Positions 9,345-18,334 of a stretch of DNA of 64,000 nt are shown piece by piece; position 1 is the first letter of the stretch, and each line of letters starts with the position of its first letter. The stretch is from Thauera sp. K11 (lineage in GTDB: Bacteria > Pseudomonadota > Gammaproteobacteria > Burkholderiales > Rhodocyclaceae), in contig NZ_CP023439.1 of NCBI RefSeq assembly GCF_002354895.1, positions 3,720,001 to 3,784,000 on the forward strand, written 5' to 3'. The notes under the pieces are model-generated. The model had not been told where the DNA came from, made no database searches, and was given only the letters and a program-made list of their open reading frames with translations. The position numbers were made by a program, and so were the translations under genes.

Positions 9345-10712
9345 TCAGTCGACTTCCATCATGCCGGTCTCGGCGGCGAAGGCGAGGTTCTTTTCCTCTT
9401 CCGGCGCATGCACCGCGCTGCGGCCGACCATCGAGATCGCGAGGCCGGCAATGGCGCCCGGCACCGCGAAGGCCAGGAAGTTGAACTGGAACGCAAGCTC
9501 CGCGCTCACCAGGAAGCCGCCCAGCATCGGGCCGGAGATGGCGCCCAGGCGGCCGACGCCCGATGCCCAGCCGATGCCGGTGGAACGGATCGCCAGCGGG
9601 TAGTACTGCGCGACGTAGGCGTACAGCAGGATCTGCGCGCCGATCGTGCATGCGCCGGCCACGGCGATGAACAGGTACAGCAGGCCCTGGTCTTCCTTCG
9701 GCAGGAAGCCGAGTCCGCCGATCGACAGCGCGGCGATCACGAACATGATCGTCAGCACGCGCCGCAGGTGGAAGCGGTCCGCCAGCCAGCCGCCGCCGAT
9801 CGCGCCGAAGATCGCGCCGAAGTTCAGCACCAGCAGGAAGGCGAGGCTGTTCTTCAGGTCGTAGCCGGCCTTGACCATCAGCTTCGGCAGCCACGAGCCC
9901 AGCGCGTACACCATCAGCAGGCAGCCGAAGAAGGCGACCCAGTACATCAGCGTGCTCAGCAAGCGGCCGTTCTGGAACAGCGCGCCCAGCGCGGCGCCCT
10001 TGCCCTTGCCGGTGGGGTAGTGGAGCGTGTCGCCCGCCCGCATCCTGAAGGACGGCTCGACCCGCGACAGCAGCCCGCCCGCCTCGGTCTCGCGCCTGGC
10101 CTGGATCAGGAAGCCCACCGCGTCCGGCAGGAAGAACCAGATCAGCGGCAGCAGCAGCAGCGGGACGCCGGCCACGAAGAACACCGCCTGCCAGCCGTAG
10201 TTCGGCATCAGGTACATGCCGAGGAAGGCCGAGGTCATGCCGCCCACCGAATAGCCGGAGAACATCACCGCGACCATGGTGCTGCGGATCTTCTTCGGCA
10301 TGTATTCGGTCATCAGCGCGACCACGTTGGGCATCACGCCGCCGATGCCCAGGCCGGCGATGAAGCGGCAGATGCCGAACTGCGTCGGCGTGGTGGCGAA
10401 GCCGTTCAGGAAGGTCATGCCGCTGAAGATGAGCACCGTGATCATGATCACCTTCTTGCGGCCGATCTTGTCGGACAGCGGCCCGAAGATCAGTGCTCCG
10501 AACATCATGCCGAACAGCGCGTAGCTGCCCAGCGCACCGGCCTCGATCGGGCTCAGCGCCCACTGTTCCATCAGTTTGGGCAGCACCACGCCATAGATGA
10601 CGAGGTCGTAGCCGTCGAAGATGATGACCAGCGCGCACCAGAAAAGGACATTGAGGTGAAATCTGTTGAATTTCGCCTCGTCGATTATTTTGTGTACATC
10701 AACCGTTGCCAC
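9345..10712 (-). CDS. benK: Benzoate/aromatic acid:H+ symporter, MFS
   Basis: A 455-residue major facilitator protein with about 12 hydrophobic segments. It carries the AAHS-family TM1 signature FDGYDLVIYG, and the MFS loop motif GPLSDKIGRKK between TM2 and TM3. AAHS members (BenK, PcaK) import benzoate or hydroxybenzoates with protons across the inner membrane. The start is GTG at 10712 with AGGAGA 6 bases upstream. It follows benD on the same strand after a 201-base gap, which may hold its own promoter, although I found no TGCA-N6-GGNTA box there. Context makes benzoate the likely substrate. Confidence 0.92.
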   Translation of the reverse strand: MATVDVHKIIDEAKFNRFHLNVLFWCALVIIFDGYDLVIYGVVLPKLMEQWALSPIEAGALGSYALFGMMFGALIFGPLSDKIGRKKVIMITVLIFSGMTFLNGFATTPTQFGICRFIAGLGIGGVMPNVVALMTEYMPKKIRSTMVAVMFSGYSVGGMTSAFLGMYLMPNYGWQAVFFVAGVPLLLLPLIWFFLPDAVGFLIQARRETEAGGLLSRVEPSFRMRAGDTLHYPTGKGKGAALGALFQNGRLLSTLMYWVAFFGCLLMVYALGSWLPKLMVKAGYDLKNSLAFLLVLNFGAIFGAIGGGWLADRFHLRRVLTIMFVIAALSIGGLGFLPKEDQGLLYLFIAVAGACTIGAQILLYAYVAQYYPLAIRSTGIGWASGVGRLGAISGPMLGGFLVSAELAFQFNFLAFAVPGAIAGLAISMVGRSAVHAPEEEKNLAFAAETGMMEVD

Positions 10713-10913
10713 GTTACGTCTCCTGCTCGCTTATGAAAAACCGGGGGATGGGGAAGGCTCTTCCACGCATCCGTGAAGGGGACGGGGCGCCTGATCCTGT
10801 TTTGCGCGCACAGTCTCCCCTCCAGTGCGCATGACGCACCGGAAACCGTGGCTTTCCGCCGCTGCGGCCCCGGCTTGCGGGGCGCCCCGTCTATCGTTTG
10901 GGAGTGTCTGCGA

Positions 10914-11696
10914 TCAGCCCAGATCGCCGCCGCCCACCGGCAGCACCACGCCGGTGATGTAGGAGGCATCGTCCGAGGCCAGGAACAGGATCGCCCCGGC
11001 CTGCTCGTCGGTGGTGCCGAAGCGCTTCATCAGGCTGGTGTCGAGCGACTGGGTGTAGATCTGCTTGTACCAGGTCTTTTCCTGCCGGGACTGCTTGCCG
11101 GTGTTGCGCTGCACGCGCCGCGGCGGCGCCTCGGTGGCGCCGGGCGACACCGCATTGACGCGGATGCCGCGCTCGCCGTTCTCGAACGCGAGGCACGCGG
11201 TCAGGGCATTGACGCCGCCCTTCGCCGCGCCATAGGGCACGCGGTTGACGCCGCGCGTGGCGATCGACGACACGTTGACGATGACGCCGTGCTCCTTCTC
11301 GAGCATGTAGGGCAGCGCGGCGCGGCAGCACCACAGCGTCGGGAACAGCGAACGGCGCACCTCGGCCTCGATCTGCTTTTCTTCGTAGTGCTCGAAGGGC
11401 CTGGTCCAGATCGTTCCGCCGACGTTGTTGATCAGGATGTCGATGCGGCCGAAGCGTTCGACGGCCTCGTCCATCACCCTCTGGCACTCGGCGAACTGCT
11501 CGAGATCGGCCGTCAGCGTCAGCACCTGGGTGATCTTGCCCAGCGTGTCGTTCAGCTCATGGACGAATTCGGCGCGGTCCACCAGTACCAGGAGTCCCCC
11601 CTCGTCGGCCATCCGCTCCGCTACGCGCAGGCCGATGCCCTGCGCGGCGCCGGTGATGACCGCGACCTTGTTGTCGAAACGCTTGTTCTGCTGCAT
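10914..11696 (-). CDS. benD: Benzoate cis-diol dehydrogenase (SDR)
   Basis: A 260-residue short-chain dehydrogenase with the cofactor motif TGAAQGIG (residues 16-23), NNVGG, the catalytic serine in VNVSSIATRG and the YGAAK pair. BenD oxidises and decarboxylates 1,6-dihydroxycyclohexa-2,4-diene-1-carboxylate to catechol using NAD+. It is the last of four tightly ordered genes benA-benB-benC-benD, starting 43 bases after benC, which supports the specific assignment over other SDRs. The product, catechol, is the substrate of the dioxygenase encoded divergently at 15696. Confidence 0.95.
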   Translation of the reverse strand: MQQNKRFDNKVAVITGAAQGIGLRVAERMADEGGLLVLVDRAEFVHELNDTLGKITQVLTLTADLEQFAECQRVMDEAVERFGRIDILINNVGGTIWTRPFEHYEEKQIEAEVRRSLFPTLWCCRAALPYMLEKEHGVIVNVSSIATRGVNRVPYGAAKGGVNALTACLAFENGERGIRVNAVSPGATEAPPRRVQRNTGKQSRQEKTWYKQIYTQSLDTSLMKRFGTTDEQAGAILFLASDDASYITGVVLPVGGGDLG

Positions 11697-11739
11697 GTCG
11701 AATTACCCGAATGGATGGATTGCGTGGATCGGAACCCGC

Positions 11740-12750
11740 TCAGACGCTGGCGGCGAACTTCTCGTAGTGGAAGCTGGCCGGTTCGACCTTGCGCTCGCGC
11801 AGGTTGTGCGCAACGGCCTCCACCATCGGCGGGGGGCCGCACAGGTAGATATCCACGTCGCCCTCGTTCAGGTGCGCCGGCTCGATGTGGGCGGTGACGT
11901 AGCCCTTCCTCGGGCAGGCGCTGTCCTCCGCCACCACGCACACGGCATAGGTGAAGTTCGGCAGCAGTCTGGTGAAGGCGTCGAGCTTGTCGGTCTCGAC
12001 CACGTCGGCATCGGTATTGACGCCGTAGATCAGGTGGATCGGCTGCGCGCTGCCGCCGTCGGCCACGATCTTGTCGAGCATGGCGAGGAACGGCGCCAGG
12101 CCGGTGCCGCCCGCCAGCATCAGCACGGGACGCTGGATGTCGCGCAGGTAGAAGCTGCCGAGCGGGCCGGCGAGCTTGATCTCGTCGCCCGGCCGGGCCT
12201 TGCCGGTCAGGTAGCCGCTCATCAGGCCGTTGGGCACGTTGCGGATCAGGAAGGACACCTCGCCCGCCTTCGGCATCGAGCTGAAGGAATACGCGCGATG
12301 CTGGTCGCTGCCGGGAACGCCGAGGTTGGCGTACTGGCCCGGCAGGAAGGACAGCTTGTCGATGCCTTCGCCCTGCAGCGTCAGGTTGATGGTGCTGGCC
12401 GACAACTGGCGCACTTCCTTGACGGTGGCGGCGATGCTGCTCTGCCTGATCTTGCACACTTCCGACGACGCCGGGATGCGGATCACGCAGTCGCTCTTGG
12501 GGTGCATCTGACAGGTCAGGACGTAGCCCAGCCCCGCCTCCTCTTCGCTGAGGGCATCCTCGATGTAGAAGTCCAGTTCGAACTTGCCGGACTCCGCGAA
12601 GCTCTTGCAGGCGCCGCAGGCGCCGTCGCGGCAGTCGATCGGAACGTTGACGCCCTGGCGGTAGGCGGCGTCGGCCACGGTCTCGGTCGACTTGCAATCG
12701 ATGAAGCGGGTGACACCGTCTTCAAAGTTCAGTGCGATCTTGTAAGTCAT
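11740..12750 (-). CDS. benC: Benzoate 1,2-dioxygenase reductase component
   Basis: A 336-residue electron-transfer protein. An N-terminal plant-type 2Fe-2S ferredoxin domain has the cysteine pattern CRDGACGAC with a fourth cysteine in VLTCQM; it is followed by an FAD domain (HRAYSFSSMP) and an NAD domain (LAGGTGLAPFLAML, then CGPPPMVEA). It passes electrons from NADH to the BenAB oxygenase. The start at 12750 has a weak AG-rich upstream region; the reading frame extends 48 bases further but MTYKIALNFEDG is the family N-terminus. A 135-base gap with a stable hairpin separates it from benB. Confidence 0.95.
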   Translation of the reverse strand: MTYKIALNFEDGVTRFIDCKSTETVADAAYRQGVNVPIDCRDGACGACKSFAESGKFELDFYIEDALSEEEAGLGYVLTCQMHPKSDCVIRIPASSEVCKIRQSSIAATVKEVRQLSASTINLTLQGEGIDKLSFLPGQYANLGVPGSDQHRAYSFSSMPKAGEVSFLIRNVPNGLMSGYLTGKARPGDEIKLAGPLGSFYLRDIQRPVLMLAGGTGLAPFLAMLDKIVADGGSAQPIHLIYGVNTDADVVETDKLDAFTRLLPNFTYAVCVVAEDSACPRKGYVTAHIEPAHLNEGDVDIYLCGPPPMVEAVAHNLRERKVEPASFHYEKFAASV

Positions 12751-12816
12751 ATTGACCCCCTCTGCTGGAGATGAGCCCGAATCGACACCACCCTCCACAT
12801 GTCGATCAGGCGAAAA

Positions 12817-12849
12817 CCGGCGACAACCCCGGGTAAGAGCTGTCGCCGG
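12817..12849 (-). other. Intercistronic hairpin between benB and benC
   Basis: A perfect 9-base inverted repeat, CCGGCGACA (12817-12825) and TGTCGCCGG (12841-12849), with a 15-base loop, inside the benB-benC gap. There is no T-run after it in the direction of transcription, so it looks like an mRNA-processing or stability element, or a partial attenuator, rather than a terminator. Confidence 0.45.
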
Positions 12850-12885
12850 CCACTGACACGCCCGAGCCTGAGCCCGGCGCCTGCG

Positions 12886-13374
12886 TCAGACGTGATAGAC
12901 GTCGATGACGTGGCGGATGTAATCGGTCTTCAGAACGACCTTCTTGTCCTTGATGATCGGGCCGGCGCCCGAGAAGTCGATGGTGTAGAAGCTGCTGCCG
13001 TAGAACAGGTCCGTGTGGTTGTAGCGGGTGCTCGACGTGTGCCAGTTGAAGCGCACCTTCACCAGGCTGCCGCTCTGCTCGACGACTTCCACGTTGGTGA
13101 TGTTGTGCGAGGTGCGGGTATCCGGGATCGTCGCGCTCGAGCGCTCGGTGCGGATACGGAACACACGGTCTTCCAGGCCGCCGCGGTTCGCGTAGTAGAT
13201 CAGCGAGATTTCGCTCTGCGGATCTTCCGTCAGCTCACCGTCGTCGTCCCAGGCGGGCATCCAGTAGGTGGCCTTCTCGTCGTAGCAGGCCAGCCAGCTA
13301 TCCCAGTCGCGGTCGTCGAGGTAACGGGCTTCGCGGTAGAGGAAGGCGCACACGGCCTCGTAGGAAATGCTCAT
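12886..13374 (-). CDS. benB: Benzoate 1,2-dioxygenase small (beta) subunit
   Basis: A 162-residue ring-hydroxylating dioxygenase beta subunit of the usual length, with the family N-terminus EAVCAFLYREARYLDDRDWD, and EERS-region equivalents RTERSSATIPDTRTSHNITN near residue 75-95. Beta subunits are structural: they support the alpha3beta3 hexamer with BenA. The gene begins 19 bases after benA ends, consistent with translational coupling of the two oxygenase subunits. Confidence 0.95.
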   Translation of the reverse strand: MSISYEAVCAFLYREARYLDDRDWDSWLACYDEKATYWMPAWDDDGELTEDPQSEISLIYYANRGGLEDRVFRIRTERSSATIPDTRTSHNITNVEVVEQSGSLVKVRFNWHTSSTRYNHTDLFYGSSFYTIDFSGAGPIIKDKKVVLKTDYIRHVIDVYHV

Positions 13375-13393
13375 TTAATTCGTCTCCTCGGTA

Positions 13394-14746
13394 TTATTGT
13401 TCGGCGGCCTGCTGTTCGGCGACGAGCGCCTTCTTCATTTCCTCGAGCCAGTAGGTGTGCTGGGCGACGTAGAGACCTTCGTCTTCCGTCTTCACACCGC
13501 TGAGGATGGGCTTCAGGCCGATCTTGTCGGCTTCGGCGTCCGGCCCCTCGACCCAGTGCTCGGCACCGCGGGACATGTCGTTCCAGACGAGGCTGCGGCC
13601 GTTGAAACCTTCCTGGCAGGCGCGGAATTCTTCCAGATCGTCCGGCGTGGCCATGCCCGAGGCGTTGAAGAAGTCCTCGTACTGGCGGATACGGCGGGCG
13701 CGGGCCTCGGCGCTCTCGCCCTTCGGCGCGATGCAGTAGATCGTCACTTCGGTCTTGTTCACCGACAGCGGACGGAACACGCGGATCTGCGAGCTGAACT
13801 GGTCCATCAGATAGACGTTCGGGTACAGGCACAGGTTGCGCGAGTTGTTGATCATCCACTCTGCGGTGTTCTCGCCGACGCGCTCGGCGAGCTGCCCGCG
13901 CACCGGATACAGCGGACGGTCTTCAGGGTTGTCCCAGCGCGTCCACAGCAGCAGGTGGCCGTTCTCGAACGAGTAGGAACCACCGCCCTTCTTGGCCCAG
14001 CCGCCGGCGCTCATCGCCTTGATGCCGTCGCCGCCGGCGTCGCGCTCCTTGCGGGCGGCCTGGGTGGCCGCATAGTTCCAGTGCGTGGCCGTGACGTGGT
14101 AGCCGTCGGCGCCGTTCTCGGCCTGCAGCTTCCAGTTGCCCTCGTACACGTAGGTCGAGGAACCGCGCAGCACTTCCAGACCTTCCGGCGACTGGTCGAC
14201 GATCATGTCGATGATCTTCGTCGACTCGCCCAGATGCTCTTCGAGCGGGACGACGTCCGGGTTCAGGCTGCCGAACAGGAAGCCGCGATAGGACTCGAAG
14301 CGGGCGATCTTCCTGAGGTCGTGCGAACCGTCGGTGTTGAAGCTGTCCGGATAGCCGGTTTCGTTCGGGTCCTTGATCTTCAGCAGCTTGCCCGAGTTGT
14401 TGAACGTCCAGCCGTGGAACGGGCAGGTGTAGGTCGCCTTGTTGCCGTGCTTGAAGCGGGCCAGCGTGGCGCCGCGGTGGGCACAGGCGTTGATGAAGGC
14501 GTTGAGCTGGTTGTCCTTGTTGCGCGTGATGAAGATCGGCTGGCGACCGATCTTGGTCGTGTAGTAGTCGTTGATCTTCGGCAACTGGCTTTCATGGGCG
14601 AGGTAGATCCAGTTGCCCTCGAAGATGTGCTTCATCTCGAGTTCGAACAGTTCCTCGCTGGTGAACATCTCGCGGTTGCAGCGGAAAAGCCCCTTCTCCT
14701 TGTCCTTCTCGAGCAGGGAATCCAGGTACTCGTTAGTCACTTGCAT
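13394..14746 (-). CDS. benA: Benzoate 1,2-dioxygenase large (alpha) subunit
   Basis: A 450-residue alpha subunit. The Rieske 2Fe-2S ligands are C88 and H90 (CAHRG) and C108 and H111 (CPFHGW). The mononuclear iron region [13 protein letters not shown] supplies the bridging aspartate and two histidines. The enzyme adds O2 to benzoate to give the cis-1,2-dihydrodiol carboxylate. The start at 14746 is preceded by AAGGAG and matches BenA N-termini; the frame runs a further 59 codons upstream but through the operator region. It is the first gene of benABCD and has a Pm-like promoter upstream. Confidence 0.96.
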   Translation of the reverse strand: MQVTNEYLDSLLEKDKEKGLFRCNREMFTSEELFELEMKHIFEGNWIYLAHESQLPKINDYYTTKIGRQPIFITRNKDNQLNAFINACAHRGATLARFKHGNKATYTCPFHGWTFNNSGKLLKIKDPNETGYPDSFNTDGSHDLRKIARFESYRGFLFGSLNPDVVPLEEHLGESTKIIDMIVDQSPEGLEVLRGSSTYVYEGNWKLQAENGADGYHVTATHWNYAATQAARKERDAGGDGIKAMSAGGWAKKGGGSYSFENGHLLLWTRWDNPEDRPLYPVRGQLAERVGENTAEWMINNSRNLCLYPNVYLMDQFSSQIRVFRPLSVNKTEVTIYCIAPKGESAEARARRIRQYEDFFNASGMATPDDLEEFRACQEGFNGRSLVWNDMSRGAEHWVEGPDAEADKIGLKPILSGVKTEDEGLYVAQHTYWLEEMKKALVAEQQAAEQ

Positions 14747-14780
14747 GGCCGTAGTCTCCTTCGTTGGCTGGCAGGGGCAG

Positions 14781-14844
14781 AGATTAGAGATCGCGCCGGA
14801 TCGATAATATCCATTTCCTGCACGATCAATATCCGTTTTTTGCA
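14781..14844 (-). promoter_or_regulatory. Pm-like BenR-activated promoter of benABCD
   Basis: Read on the minus strand, two direct repeats TGCA-N6-GGATA occupy 14844-14830 (TGCAAAAAACGGATA) and 14822-14808 (TGCAGGAAATGGATA), 22 bases apart. Exactly 21 bases after the second GGATA is TAATCT (14786-14781), a plausible -10. The known XylS box consensus is TGCA-N6-GGNTA, and in the TOL Pm promoter the proximal box is also followed by the -10 after 21 bases (recalled, not looked up). Pm boxes are 21 bases apart, one fewer than here. Predicted transcript start is near 14774, leaving a short leader before benA. Confidence 0.8.
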
Positions 14845-14846
14845 TG

Positions 14847-15258
14847 CGGTCGATGAATGAAAGGAATACCCTGTTTACGTAAACGTGACGAGAATGGAAG
14901 AGGAAAATCGATGGGGCGGACACGGCCGGGAGGGGAAACGGGAGTCATGGATTTTTTTTATCGACAAACCTCTTGCAGTACCGGCCGTTCTCGAGTATAA
15001 AATCTCGAGATATTTTTGCTGTACGCTGGAAAAGCGTGCAAGCAACTGAAAATTCAGGATTTATCGACGGCAGGGCGAAGGCATTAGGGTTTCCCCTTGG
15101 CGCACGTCGATGACATCGCCGGCGGCGAGGGGAGACTCTTCGCGCCGGCCGGAATTTCGGGCGGCGAATCGACATTCGTTCATCTATCGAATAAAAAATA
15201 ATACGCCGCTGCACGACATGCAATCGTGCCCGAATCGGCGGCGCAATTACCTGCAATT
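14847..15258. other. Divergent control region between ben and meta-cleavage operons
   Basis: This stretch carries no gene but several sites. A perfect 12-base palindrome, GTTTACGTAAAC, lies at 14873-14884. An inverted repeat TCTCGAG-N8-CTCGAGA (14989-15010) encloses a TATAAA reading toward the meta genes, with TTGCAG 17 bases upstream (14973-14978). Nearer the genes, TCGACA (15169-15174) and TAAAAA (15192-15197), 17 bases apart, form a second possible promoter, followed by an inverted repeat GCACGA-N7-TCGTGC (15211-15229). Which of these is used, and by which regulator, cannot be told from sequence. Base composition is unusually AT-rich for the window. Confidence 0.45.
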
Positions 15259-15266
15259 GGAGGAGG
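15259..15266 (+). promoter_or_regulatory. Strong Shine-Dalgarno that points to an AUC start codon
   Basis: GGAGGAGG at 15259-15266 is the only good ribosome-binding sequence ahead of the ferredoxin. Counting 7 bases further lands on ATC at 15274, in frame with the ferredoxin domain. No ATG, GTG or TTG lies at a usable distance: the in-frame GTG at 15226 is upstream of it and the GTG at 15313 is too far downstream and inside the domain. Confidence 0.6.
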
Positions 15267-15273
15267 CGGCAAA

Positions 15274-15693
15274 ATCGCACCACAGAACAATAACTGCGCA
15301 CGGCAATTCAGCGTGCTGATCTCCAATAGCGGAGAAGAGTATGTCTGCGCCGAAAGCGACAATCTGCTCAAGGGGATGGAGCACCTGTCGCGCAGGGGGA
15401 TCCCCGTCGGCTGCCGCGGCGGCGGGTGCGGCGTCTGCAAGATAAGAATCGCGAAAGGCCGGGTGCGCTCGCTGAAGATGAGCCGCCAGCGCGTCACGCA
15501 CGAGGAGGAAGCCGAGGGCGTCGTCCTGGCCTGCCGGGCCTTTCCTCAAAGCGACATCGAACTCGGCGTACTGGGGAAGATGTCCCGGAGTTTCGATCTG
15601 CACCGTTTCATGGCACGCCCTCCGCAAGGGCGTGTCGAATCATTGGCGGCGGCCCAACCTTGCCGTTCGCCCACCATCAGAGAGGAGAGTTGA
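15274..15693 (+). CDS. 2Fe-2S ferredoxin of the meta-cleavage operon (XylT/DmpQ-like)
   Basis: About 139 residues. The plant-type cluster motif reads [10 protein letters not shown] (cysteine spacing C-x4-C-x2-C) with the fourth cysteine in [12 protein letters not shown]. XylT/DmpQ ferredoxins reduce the inactivated ferric iron of catechol 2,3-dioxygenase, and here the dioxygenase gene starts 2 bases after this stop, so that role is very likely. The start is taken as ATC at 15274 because a GGAGGAGG ribosome-binding site fits only that codon; an alternative GTG at 15226 would add 16 residues without a binding site. A close paralogue lies at 57565. Confidence 0.85.
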   Translation: MAPQNNNCARQFSVLISNSGEEYVCAESDNLLKGMEHLSRRGIPVGCRGGGCGVCKIRIAKGRVRSLKMSRQRVTHEEEAEGVVLACRAFPQSDIELGVLGKMSRSFDLHRFMARPPQGRVESLAAAQPCRSPTIREES

Positions 15694-15695
15694 TC

Positions 15696-16628
15696 ATGGC
15701 ACTTACTGGCGTTCTTCGTCCCGGCCACGTCGTCATCCGCGTACTGGACATGGCTGCGGCACTCAACCACTACGTCGAGGTTCTCGGCCTTATCGAGACG
15801 GCCCGCGACGACAAGGGCCGCGTCTTCCTCAAAGCCTGGGACGAGCATGACCACCACAGCGTGGTGCTGCGCGAGGCCGACGAAGCCGGCATGGACTACA
15901 TGGGCTGGCGCGTCGATTCCCCCGCCACGCTGAAGAAGCTGGCGGCCGACCTCGAAGCCTCGGGCTTGTGTACGGACTTGAGCTGGGTCCCGGCCGGCGA
16001 GCACCCGAAGACGGGCGAGCGCTTCCGCTTCACGATCCCGACCGGCCACATCATGGAGCTGTATGCCGAGAAGGAACAGGTCGGCAACGGCATGCCGACC
16101 ACCAACCCGGACGCCTGGCCTGACGGCCTGAAGGGCATGGCGCCCTCCCGCTTCGACCACTGCCTGCTGTACGGCGACGATCTCGACGGCACGGTGAAGG
16201 TGTTCACCGAGATTCTCGGCTTCAACATCGCCGAACTGGTGGTGGCCGGCCCCGACAAGTTCCCGATCGGCGCCTTCCTGACCTGCTCGAACAAGGCGCA
16301 CGACGTCGCCTTCATCCGCCAGCCGGTGAAGGGCAAGCTGCACCACGCCTCCTTCCTGCTCGACAACTGGTACGAAGTGCTGCGGGCGGGCGACATCATC
16401 TCGAAGAAGGACGTGTCCATCGACATCGGCCCGACCCGCCATGGCATCACCCGCGGCGAGACGATCTACTTCTTCGACCCGAGCGGCAACCGCAACGAGG
16501 TGTTCGCCGGCGGCTACATCTGGTACCCGGACAAGCCGACGATCTACTGGACCGACGACCAGCTCGGCAAGGCAATTTTCTACCACGACCGGGTGCTCAA
16601 CGAGAAGTTCCTGTCTGTTTTCTCCTGA
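15696..16628 (+). CDS. dmpB: Catechol 2,3-dioxygenase (extradiol)
   Basis: A 310-residue two-domain vicinal-oxygen-chelate dioxygenase. Likely iron(II) ligands are H155 (RFDHCLLYG), H216 or H217 ([10 protein letters not shown]) and E268 ([11 protein letters not shown]), matching XylE/DmpB spacing, and the stretch [12 protein letters not shown] is the extradiol fingerprint. It cleaves catechol to 2-hydroxymuconic semialdehyde. The start at 15696 follows AGAGGAGAG; it begins 2 bases after the ferredoxin stop. Its substrate is provided by BenD, encoded divergently. Confidence 0.96.
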   Translation: MALTGVLRPGHVVIRVLDMAAALNHYVEVLGLIETARDDKGRVFLKAWDEHDHHSVVLREADEAGMDYMGWRVDSPATLKKLAADLEASGLCTDLSWVPAGEHPKTGERFRFTIPTGHIMELYAEKEQVGNGMPTTNPDAWPDGLKGMAPSRFDHCLLYGDDLDGTVKVFTEILGFNIAELVVAGPDKFPIGAFLTCSNKAHDVAFIRQPVKGKLHHASFLLDNWYEVLRAGDIISKKDVSIDIGPTRHGITRGETIYFFDPSGNRNEVFAGGYIWYPDKPTIYWTDDQLGKAIFYHDRVLNEKFLSVFS

Positions 16629-16778
16629 TTCACGCAACGGGCGACCCCGGAGGCCAGGCATCGCGGCCTCCGGCGACTGCCCGACCACGACTGCCCGGCA
16701 CCGCAGGTTCGAGCCGCGCAGTCCGATCGGCCGCAGCCCGCGTAGCCGCCTTCTCCATCAACTTTGGGAAACCTGAGC

Positions 16779-18239
16779 ATGAAAGACATCAAGAACTTCA
16801 TCAACGGCGAGTACGTCACCAACGTCAGCGGCAAGACGTACGAGAAACGCAATCCGGTCGACAATTCGCTGATCGGCACGGTTCATGAAGCCGGCAAGCC
16901 CGAAGTCGATGCAGCGGTCGCGGCGGCCAAGGCCGCGCTGAAGGGCCCGTGGGGCAAGCTTTCCGTCGTCGAGCGCTGTGCCATGCTCGACGCCGTCGTG
17001 GACGAGATCAACCGCCGCTTCGACGACTTCCTGCAGGCGGAGATCGCGGATACCGGCAAGCCGGTCCATCTCGCCTCCCACGTCGACATCCCGCGCGGCG
17101 CGGCCAACTTCAAGATCTTCACCGACACGATCAAGAACGCCTCGACCGAGTCGTTCGAAATGCGCACCCCCGACGGCAAGACCGCGCGCAGCTACGGCGT
17201 GCGCGTGCCGCGCGGCGTGATCGCGATCATCTGCCCGTGGAACCTGCCGCTGCTGCTGATGACCTGGAAGTGCGGCCCGGCGCTGGCCTGCGGCAACACC
17301 GTGGTGGTCAAGCCCTCCGAGGACACGCCGAGCACCGCCACGCTGCTGGGCGAGGTCATGAACAAGGTCGGCCTGCCCAAGGGCGTGTACAACGTGGTGA
17401 ACGGCTACGGCGTCGATTCCGCCGGCGCCTTCCTGACCGCCCACCCGGACGTGAACGGCATCACCTTCACCGGCGAGACCAGGACCGGTACCGCCATCAT
17501 GAAGGCGGGCGCCGACGGCATCCGCCCGGTGTCGCTGGAACTGGGCGGCAAGAACGCCGCGCTGGTGTTCGCCGACTGCGATTTCGACAACGCCATCGCC
17601 ACCGTGACCCGCTCCTGCTTCGAGAACGCCGGCCAGGTCTGCCTGGGCACCGAGCGCGTCTATGTGCAGCGCCCGATCTTCGACAAGTTCGTCGCCGCGC
17701 TGAAGGAGAAGGCCGAGACGATGAAGCCCGGCCGCCCGTTCGACCCCGACACCAAGATCGGACCGCTGGTCAGCAAGAAGCACCAGGCGAAGGTGCTGGG
17801 CATGTATGCCAAGGCCAAGGAAGAAGGCGCCAACATCGTCTTCGGCGGCGGCATCCCCGACATGCCGGCCGAGCTGAAGGACGGCTGCTGGGTCCAGCCG
17901 ACGATCTGGACCGGCCTACCGGAGACCGCGACCGTCATCACCGAGGAAATCTTCGGCCCCTGCTGCCACATCCAGCCGTTCGACACGGAAGAGGAAGTGA
18001 TCGCGATGGTCAACAACAACCGCTACGGCCTGGCCACCTCGATCCACACCCAGGACATCGGCCGCGCCATGCGCCTCGCCAACGCGATCGAAGTGGGCCT
18101 GTGCTGGATCAACAGTTGGTTCCTGCGCGACCTGCGCACGCCGTTCGGCGGCTCGAAGCAGTCGGGCATCGGCCGTGAAGGCGGTCTGCACTCGCTCGAG
18201 TTCTACACTGAACTGCGCAACGTGATGGTCAAGTATTGA
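16779..18239 (+). CDS. dmpC: 2-hydroxymuconic semialdehyde dehydrogenase
   Basis: A 486-residue NAD-dependent aldehyde dehydrogenase of the DmpC/XylG type: the glutamate is E254 in LELGGKNA, the catalytic cysteine C288 in NAGQVCLGTE, with the cofactor region PWNLPLLLM and a C-terminal FGGSKQSGIGREGG. It oxidises the ring-cleavage semialdehyde to 2-hydroxymuconate (4-oxalocrotonate enol). A start at 16779 fits the family N-terminus MKDIKNFINGEYV. A 150-base gap separates it from the dioxygenase gene. The hydrolytic alternative enzyme (DmpD/XylF) is not in the window. Confidence 0.95.
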   Translation: MKDIKNFINGEYVTNVSGKTYEKRNPVDNSLIGTVHEAGKPEVDAAVAAAKAALKGPWGKLSVVERCAMLDAVVDEINRRFDDFLQAEIADTGKPVHLASHVDIPRGAANFKIFTDTIKNASTESFEMRTPDGKTARSYGVRVPRGVIAIICPWNLPLLLMTWKCGPALACGNTVVVKPSEDTPSTATLLGEVMNKVGLPKGVYNVVNGYGVDSAGAFLTAHPDVNGITFTGETRTGTAIMKAGADGIRPVSLELGGKNAALVFADCDFDNAIATVTRSCFENAGQVCLGTERVYVQRPIFDKFVAALKEKAETMKPGRPFDPDTKIGPLVSKKHQAKVLGMYAKAKEEGANIVFGGGIPDMPAELKDGCWVQPTIWTGLPETATVITEEIFGPCCHIQPFDTEEEVIAMVNNNRYGLATSIHTQDIGRAMRLANAIEVGLCWINSWFLRDLRTPFGGSKQSGIGREGGLHSLEFYTELRNVMVKY

Positions 18240-18334
18240 TCGCACGTCCGGCGCGGACGGGGCCACCGCCCGCCCGCGTCCGGCGCCCGCCGTTCCGCAT
18301 CCCTACCCGCTCCGCACATTCACACGAGCCAGAC

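Noticed and set aside
10867..10883. GCCCCG-GCTTG-CGGGGC between benD and benK as terminator
   Set aside because: Only 6 pairs and no T-run; benK may or may not be co-transcribed, so I do not call it.
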